From the NCBI GenBank assembly GCA_964426545.1, contig CAYRQP010000019.1:1-36501 (forward strand): DNA of 36,501 nt, written 5' to 3'. Below are positions 32,520 to 36,501 of this stretch, in pieces (position 1 is the stretch's first letter; each line of letters opens with the position of its first letter). The notes under the pieces were generated by a model, which saw only the letters and a program-made list of their open reading frames with translations, was not told where the DNA came from and did no database searches. This stretch comes from CAYRQP01 sp964426545. GTDB taxonomy: Bacteria; Fermentibacterota; Fermentibacteria; Fermentibacterales; JCC-6. Made by a program: the position numbers and the translations under genes.

Positions 32520-34901
32520 ATGAAAACACTCTTTACTTTACTATTAACTACACTGGCATTAACCACAGTAATACATGCTGATGAGATAACACTGACATGG
32601 AGTGCTGAAACAGATGCTCCGGAATGCAAAACAAGTGTCTTTGGTGATTACTTCTATATTCCCGGAGCGCCCAATACAGGCAGACCCGGAGACCCATCAC
32701 TTCCGGCGGCTCCTGTCTATGCAGTCCTTCCACATGGAGCAGTCGCAGATTCGATAACAATTACGAATTCAGATTCAGATGAACTCACGGGCACATACGA
32801 CCTGAAACCAATCCAACCCGGTGTTCCCATATCCACACCTGAAGCATTCCAACCAATCGATCCCAATCCTGATGCTTATCGAACATCACTGAATCTCCCT
32901 ATAGCCCAAATCACCGGACAGGGGACATTACTCGGCTACAACATTGTGAACCTGATAATCCGCCCTATAGAATGGAACCCGCAAACGAAAACCACTGTGT
33001 TTACAAACTCACTGACAATAACAGTTCACTACCACTATGAAGACATCGGCAACATTCCAATGGGCAGGGGGGAAGCTGGTACAATATTCGCTGAAAACAC
33101 AGTAGAATCATTTGTCATTAACCCGGGTGATGTCCGGTCATACTCGTTACCGACTGTAAGAGCATCAGACCTCGAATGGGGTGAATATCTCATTATCACT
33201 CCCGATTCCATGATATCAGTATTTGAACCGCTGGGACAATTCAAAACAATGAAGGGCATTCCAACCGAAATAGTCACTACTGAGTATATCAGCACCAATT
33301 ACACAGGAGTGGACGAAGCCCAGAAACTCCGTTTCTTCCTAAGTGATATCTATACCGGAACACCGCCCACATTTATACTACTCGGCGGAGACACCCCACT
33401 CGTACCGCACCGCAACTGCTGGGCTACAGCAGAAGGATACATGGGGGACCCGGCTGCAGACATCTACTACCAGGACATGAATGACACGGCACCCGGAGCC
33501 GATAACTGGGATGCGAACGGAGACGGCATCTGGGGTGAAATAGGTGTCGATGTGATGGACTACCAACCGGATTACATAATCGGCAGGGCTTCAGTCGAGA
33601 ACGGCGCACAGGCAAATATCTTTGTCAATAAAGTCCTTACCTATGAGAACTACGTAGCAGATGATCAGAGAGATACACAGCCCTGGAGCAATTCGATGGG
33701 TTTCACGACATCAATACTTTGGAGCAGTCCTTACTGCCCTGGCAGTGCCGGCAAGGAAAAGGTCGATACACTCTACACTCCGGACGACTGGCACCCTATC
33801 ACCAAACTCTATGAAAGCACCGGCTCGCAGAGTTATGCCGCTACAATGGAGATGCTGAATCTCGGGATGCAACTCGTCAACCACGCAGGACACGGAAGTG
33901 AAACAAGTGTCTCGATTGGTTCCTGGAGCAGTCTTTCCACAAGTGATTTCATGGGACTTATCAATATTTCAACGAACAACAGAGTCAGCATCTTTAATAC
34001 TATTGCCTGTAACTGCGGCGGTTTCGACATCACCACCTGTCTGGCAGAAGCCTGGATACGTTCTCCGAATGGCGGTGGATTCTGCATGATGAACACGAGA
34101 TACGGATGGGGAGAACCATCCGAACCGGGTAATAAGTGGAGTGAACTCGTCGACCAGGAGTTCTTTGCGAAGTTCTTCAATGAAGACCTCTATAATCTCG
34201 GAGCAGCACATTCGATGGCATGGAATGAATTTATAGCACTGATTCCGATAGACACCCATTACGACTGGATAGCGAAGTCGATAACACTCTTCGGTGACCC
34301 GGAACTTCCAATGAGATTAGATGTCCCAAGCGGCAACCTTGTCATAGATGCCCCGGATCATATCACCCACGGTTCAAACACCTTCACAGTAACGGTATCT
34401 GATGATGATGGTCCTGTAGAGAATGCACGCATCTGCATACTTCAGGGACCCTGGGATGAACCTGAATTATATGAAGTGGGTATAACCAACGCATCAGGAC
34501 AGGTCACCATGAACTTTACAGTCGAAGACGGTGCTGACACCGCAGCATTTACGGTATGGTGCAGGAACCGTGCACCAGTAACGACTGACCTGAGCGTCAC
34601 AACCGGTATTTCCGTAGCACACTCATTCACAAACGAATTTCACCTTGATGAACCATACCCGAATCCTGCTGCAGGAAGTGTATCATTCAAATGGACGCTC
34701 TCCGTTGAACCCGGCCAGCTGGAAATATTCGACATTAGCGGAAGAATGGTAGCGATTGTCGGAGACAATCTCCAAGGAACAGGAACAACATCCTGGAATC
34801 TTCGAAACAATGAGAATAACGCGGTGCCACCCGGCATTTATTTCGTTCGTTTAACATCAGGCAACAGAGAGTCAATCAGAAGAATGGCAGTTCTTCAGTG
34901 A
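32520..34901 (+). CDS. Secreted C25-family (gingipain-like) cysteine protease with C-terminal sorting domain
   Basis: A 793-residue secreted peptidase. The frame is open upstream, but ATG 32520 gives a proper signal peptide (MKTLFTLLLTTLALTTVIHA). A propeptide-like beta region (about 20-220) precedes the C25 catalytic domain. This has LLGGDTPLVPHRNCWATAEG near 285-304 and calcium-type Asp-rich loops (DWDANGDGIWG-like). The catalytic His458 lies in NHAGHGSETS and Cys497 in FNTIACNCGGFD, matching gingipain 'AHGSET' and 'ACxxGxF'. An Ig-like domain follows (about 610-690). The last 85 residues, from LDEPYPNPAAGSVSFKW with FDISGRMV and GIYFVRLTSG, form a Por/type IX-style sorting domain. It probably degrades external protein; the secretion machinery is elsewhere. 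Confidence 0.92.
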   Translation: MKTLFTLLLTTLALTTVIHADEITLTWSAETDAPECKTSVFGDYFYIPGAPNTGRPGDPSLPAAPVYAVLPHGAVADSITITNSDSDELTGTYDLKPIQPGVPISTPEAFQPIDPNPDAYRTSLNLPIAQITGQGTLLGYNIVNLIIRPIEWNPQTKTTVFTNSLTITVHYHYEDIGNIPMGRGEAGTIFAENTVESFVINPGDVRSYSLPTVRASDLEWGEYLIITPDSMISVFEPLGQFKTMKGIPTEIVTTEYISTNYTGVDEAQKLRFFLSDIYTGTPPTFILLGGDTPLVPHRNCWATAEGYMGDPAADIYYQDMNDTAPGADNWDANGDGIWGEIGVDVMDYQPDYIIGRASVENGAQANIFVNKVLTYENYVADDQRDTQPWSNSMGFTTSILWSSPYCPGSAGKEKVDTLYTPDDWHPITKLYESTGSQSYAATMEMLNLGMQLVNHAGHGSETSVSIGSWSSLSTSDFMGLINISTNNRVSIFNTIACNCGGFDITTCLAEAWIRSPNGGGFCMMNTRYGWGEPSEPGNKWSELVDQEFFAKFFNEDLYNLGAAHSMAWNEFIALIPIDTHYDWIAKSITLFGDPELPMRLDVPSGNLVIDAPDHITHGSNTFTVTVSDDDGPVENARICILQGPWDEPELYEVGITNASGQVTMNFTVEDGADTAAFTVWCRNRAPVTTDLSVTTGISVAHSFTNEFHLDEPYPNPAAGSVSFKWTLSVEPGQLEIFDISGRMVAIVGDNLQGTGTTSWNLRNNENNAVPPGIYFVRLTSGNRESIRRMAVLQ

Positions 34902-35254
34902 CAGCCACGAATCAGCTCTTAATCTCTGTAATTCTCTTGATGCTTCTCTTGATTGCCTGTGACAGCACCGATGACCCAAGACCAATTCTGGAGATATCGA
35001 CCGAACGTGAATGCCGTGCCAACATGAATGCACTCGCGACCGATCAGGCAATGCACCGAACCAATTACGGAAGATGGGCAGTCTCGATAGATGAGCTGGA
35101 TATAATGATAGGCAGGCAGTGGTCACTCAGCTGCCCGAAGTCATGTGACGGATATATTAACGAAGAACTTGAAGACGGTTACATTCTAACTTGTCCAAAT
35201 GGACATGGTTCAGTCAACACAGGAACAAGGAGCTGGACAAGGGCTACCCCTTGA
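34898..35254 (+). CDS. Small lipoprotein with pseudopilin-like domain
   Basis: A 118-residue predicted lipoprotein. The N-terminal hydrophobic stretch ends in LLLIAC (lipobox), giving a mature Cys near residue 25. The remainder, ECRANMNALATDQAMHRTNY followed by WAVSIDELD and then LSCPKSCDGYI and ILTCPNGHGSVNTG, resembles the globular part of type II secretion pseudopilins or pilin-like proteins, which often carry 'CPxxGxxY...CPNGHGS' segments in this group of bacteria. Helix-forming pilin N-terminus and prepilin cleavage site are absent, so it is not a pilin itself. The GTG start overlaps the protease stop (GTGA), suggesting joint expression. The terminator of the unit begins within its last codons. 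Confidence 0.7.
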   Translation: MTATNQLLISVILLMLLLIACDSTDDPRPILEISTERECRANMNALATDQAMHRTNYGRWAVSIDELDIMIGRQWSLSCPKSCDGYINEELEDGYILTCPNGHGSVNTGTRSWTRATP

Positions 35255-35261
35255 CTTTTTT
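35238..35261 (+). terminator. Intrinsic terminator overlapping the end of the lipoprotein gene
   Basis: CAAGGG (35238-35243), loop CTAC, CCCTTG (35248-35253), then AC and a run of six T (35256-35261). The stem spans the last codons and stop codon of the preceding gene. Its descending arm contributes to the TTGACT -35 hexamer of the next promoter. Confidence 0.75.
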
Positions 35262-35281
35262 AGATAATTTGCTAATGTAAT
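35251..35281 (+). promoter_or_regulatory. Candidate tRNA-Ala promoter
   Basis: TTGACT (35251-35256, 5 of 6) and TGTAAT (35276-35281, 5 of 6) are separated by 19 bases, slightly long. A start near 35288 would leave only a few bases of leader before the tRNA. The hexamers match well, but the spacing lowers certainty; TAATGT with 16 bases is an alternative -10. Confidence 0.45.
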
Positions 35282-35292
35282 CCATCCTCGGT

Positions 35293-35369
35293 GGGGCTGT
35301 AGCTCAGCTGGTATGAGCACCTGACTGGCAGTCAGGGGGTCGCGGGTTCGACTCCCGCCAGCTCCACCA
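35293..35369 (+). tRNA. tRNA-Ala (anticodon GGC), CCA encoded
   Basis: The cloverleaf folds completely. Acceptor GGGGCTG pairs with CAGCTCC, containing the G3-U70 pair that is the identity element of alanine tRNAs. D stem is GCTC/GAGC, anticodon stem CCTGA/TCAGG with loop CTGGCAG (anticodon GGC, reading GCC and GCU), T stem GCGGG/CCCGC with loop TTCGACT. Discriminator A is followed by an encoded CCA. No clear intrinsic terminator follows. Confidence 0.96.
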
Positions 35370-35440
35370 GAGAGAAATACCCGGTCTCATCAATCCGTAT
35401 GACAGGTGATTTTATTATTATTTAAGACTTCTTTAAGGGG

Positions 35441-35469
35441 TTGCCGAACTACTTATCATTAACTATTTT
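35441..35469 (+). promoter_or_regulatory. Candidate promoter of the HU operon
   Basis: TTGCCG (35441-35446, 4 of 6) and TATTTT (35464-35469, 4 of 6) lie 17 bases apart in the AT-rich gap between tRNA-Ala and the HU gene, giving a leader of about 50 bases. Weak consensus; read-through from the tRNA promoter is the alternative. Confidence 0.3.
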
Positions 35470-35525
35470 ACAACCCTGTTTGGTAATGGAAGAAATTGTC
35501 AATTCAAAAAGAAATGGAGAAAAGA

Positions 35526-35828
35526 ATGACAAAAGCTGATATCGTAGCCGCAATTGCTGAGAAGCATGATGTTGACATAAAGAAGAAGGACATCGCCCTT
35601 GTGGTTGAGTACTTTATTGAAGAGATAAAAGACGCTCTCTACGCAAATGACCATGTGGAATTACGGCGTTTCGGAACATTCAAGGTTGTTGAGAAGAAAG
35701 CCAGACCTGCCCGTAATCCTTATGCTGAAGAAAGTGTCTGGGTACCGGCACATTTTGCTCCTAAATTCAAACCATCCAGAATCCTGAGGGATAAGGTAAA
35801 GGAAGCAGCAAAGAATGCCGAGTGGTAA
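35526..35828 (+). CDS. HU/IHF-family DNA-binding protein
   Basis: A 100-residue nucleoid protein that bends and compacts DNA as a dimer. It starts MTKADIVAAIAEKHDVDIKK (the two helices of the dimer core), continues VVEYFIEEIKDALYANDHVE and LRRFGTFKVVEKKARPARNP, where the RNP segment is the tip of the DNA-inserting beta arm with its conserved Pro, and ends KPSRILRDKVKEA. An upstream TTG at 35496 is in frame, but ATG 35526 is preferred because the family begins at this motif and GGAG lies 8 bases before. Acidic surface residues are moderate. The last 14 bases overlap the COX24-like small gene. Confidence 0.94.
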   Translation: MTKADIVAAIAEKHDVDIKKKDIALVVEYFIEEIKDALYANDHVELRRFGTFKVVEKKARPARNPYAEESVWVPAHFAPKFKPSRILRDKVKEAAKNAEW

Positions 35829-35910
35829 GAAACGACTAAAGAAGAAGATTTCGACTCACAAACGTAAGAAAAGAAGACGGGCAAACAGACATAAGAAGAA
35901 GAAAGTCTAA
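35815..35910 (+). CDS. 31-residue basic protein of the AURKAIP1/COX24 (mS38-like) type
   Basis: ATG 35815 opens a 31-codon frame ending TAA at 35910, encoding MPSGKKRLKKKISTHKRKKR and then RRANRHKKKKV. Seventeen or more Lys/Arg residues and the pattern 'MPSGKKRKRxKxxTHKRKKRxRxNRHKKK' are those of the bacterial AURKAIP1/COX24-domain proteins, related to the mitochondrial small-subunit protein mS38. It probably binds ribosomal RNA. It overlaps the HU gene by 14 bases and abuts the phosphoesterase start with no gap, so it sits firmly in the operon. It is easily missed by gene finders because of its size. Confidence 0.85.
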   Translation: MPSGKKRLKKKISTHKRKKRRRANRHKKKKV

Positions 35911-36396
35911 TTGAGAATAGCAGTTATTTCTGACACGCACATTCCAACACGACTGAGAGAGATACCATTAAGAGTTATCGAAGAATGTGTAGATTCAGAT
36001 TATATCATACATTCAGGTGATCTGGTTGACTTTGATATTATCAAAGAACTTAGCCAATACGCTCCGGTAAAAGCCGTAAAAGGTAACATGGATGCTTACC
36101 AATCGTCTGCATCACTCCCTGAAACAGCAATTCTTAAGTTAGAAGGATTCACAGTATGTGTCACACACGGCTCAGGAACCCCGTACAAACTTGCGGACAG
36201 AGTCCTGAATAAGTTCGAAAACGAGAACCCGGATATCATTATCTTCGGTCATTCACACGAGTTTCACCATGACAGGAAAGACAATGTAATCAGACTGAAC
36301 CCGGGCGCGGTCTCAGGAACAAGAGGACAGTCTACAATGGCAATCCTAACACTCGAAAAGGGGAAGGAACCTCAGGTAGAGAAGATAACAATCTAA
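35911..36396 (+). CDS. YfcE/MJ0936-type metallophosphoesterase
   Basis: A 161-residue calcineurin-like phosphodiesterase, acting on phosphodiester bonds with two metal ions. The metal-binding blocks are all present: ISDTHIPTR at 6-14, HSGDLVD near 33-39, VKGNMD near 54-59, VTHGSG near 84-89 and IFGHSHEFHHD near 109-119, followed by NPGAVSGTRG. The TTG start follows the previous stop directly. Length is typical of the family. Physiological substrate is unknown; relatives act on cyclic-nucleotide-like model substrates. Its stop is only 11 bases from tRNA-Arg, suggesting co-transcription. Confidence 0.93.
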   Translation: MRIAVISDTHIPTRLREIPLRVIEECVDSDYIIHSGDLVDFDIIKELSQYAPVKAVKGNMDAYQSSASLPETAILKLEGFTVCVTHGSGTPYKLADRVLNKFENENPDIIIFGHSHEFHHDRKDNVIRLNPGAVSGTRGQSTMAILTLEKGKEPQVEKITI

Positions 36397-36407
36397 ATCA
36401 CCAATGT

Positions 36408-36483
36408 GCCCCCGTAGCTCAGATGGATAGAGCGTCGGCCTCCGGAGCCGGATGCATGGGTTCGAATCCCGTCGGGGGTACCA
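36408..36483 (+). tRNA. tRNA-Arg (anticodon CCG), CCA encoded
   Basis: Acceptor GCCCCCG pairs with CGGGGGT (first pair G-U), D stem GCTC/GAGC, anticodon stem TCGGC/GCCGG around loop CTCCGGA (anticodon CCG, reading CGG). The T stem ATGGG/CCCGT carries loop TTCGAAT. Discriminator A and encoded CCA follow. It begins 11 bases after the phosphoesterase stop with no visible promoter of its own. Confidence 0.95.
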
Positions 36484-36501
36484 TTACTGTATCAGCATCT
36501 T

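Noticed and set aside
35370..35440. Possible terminator GAGA...TCTC after tRNA-Ala
   Set aside because: The stem is only 4-5 bp with a loose loop, and no T run follows it directly.
35293..36483. tRNA genes as integration sites for a mobile element
   Set aside because: No integrase, no repeated tRNA 3' end and no atypical cargo adjacent to either tRNA within the window.

Overview
The window reads as chromosome of an uncultured Gram-negative bacterium. An LptE-like outer-membrane lipoprotein, an exopolysaccharide/O-antigen type operon, outer-membrane-barrel-like secreted proteins and a C25 (gingipain-family) protease with a C-terminal Por/type IX-style sorting domain point to the FCB side of the tree; a candidate phylum such as Fermentibacteria would fit, but no rRNA is present and the affiliation is inference. 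Genes are packed tightly. Stop/start overlaps of ATGA, GTGA or TTGA type are the rule, and GTG and TTG starts are common. No stretch longer than 300 bases lacks a gene; the longest gaps are 4174-4338, 35370-35525 and 14682-14798.

Region by region. (1) 1-4173: the right end of a type I restriction-modification locus, with the last residues of a probable HsdS, a RhuM-family protein and HsdR, all overlapping; hsdM and most of hsdS lie outside. (2) 4339-14681: one polysaccharide operon behind a good promoter candidate. It holds a GT2 glycosyltransferase, a polyprenyl-phosphate sugar-1-phosphate transferase, two uncharacterised barrel-like exported proteins, a small lipoprotein with a glycogen-binding-type (CBM48) fold, a UgpC/MalK-type ABC ATPase without permeases, a WecA/TagO-type transferase and an O-antigen ligase/polymerase fused to a TPR region. 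(3) 14799-23884: the classic translation/RNA block rimP-nusA-infB-rbfA-truB-ribF-rpsO-pnp-dut. It is preceded by a promoter followed by an intrinsic terminator (possible attenuator) and has tandem hairpins between rpsO and pnp. (4) 23829-29304: an envelope and redox run with an LptE-like protein, two small membrane proteins, an M19 dipeptidase, a DUF5683-like protein, a small zinc-ribbon membrane protein, ApbE flavin transferase, the AmmeMemoRadiSam radical SAM enzyme and a NusG-domain-II protein. (5) 29307-32493: an aminotransferase on the minus strand, divergent from a Nit2-like omega-amidase and an AI-2E family membrane protein. (6) 32520-35254: the secreted C25 protease and a small lipoprotein, ended by a terminator that overlaps the next promoter. 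(7) 35293-36483: tRNA-Ala(GGC), an HU-family protein, a 31-residue COX24/AURKAIP1-like basic protein, a YfcE-type phosphoesterase and tRNA-Arg(CCG).

No CRISPR array, insertion sequence or prophage was found. The observations most worth following are the promoter/terminator arrangement in front of rimP-nusA, the uncharacterised exported trio plus orphan ATPase inside the polysaccharide operon, the tiny COX24-like gene overlapping HU, the ApbE/NusG-II/radical SAM cluster that lacks a visible flavinylation substrate, and the terminator whose descending arm doubles as the -35 of the tRNA-Ala promoter.
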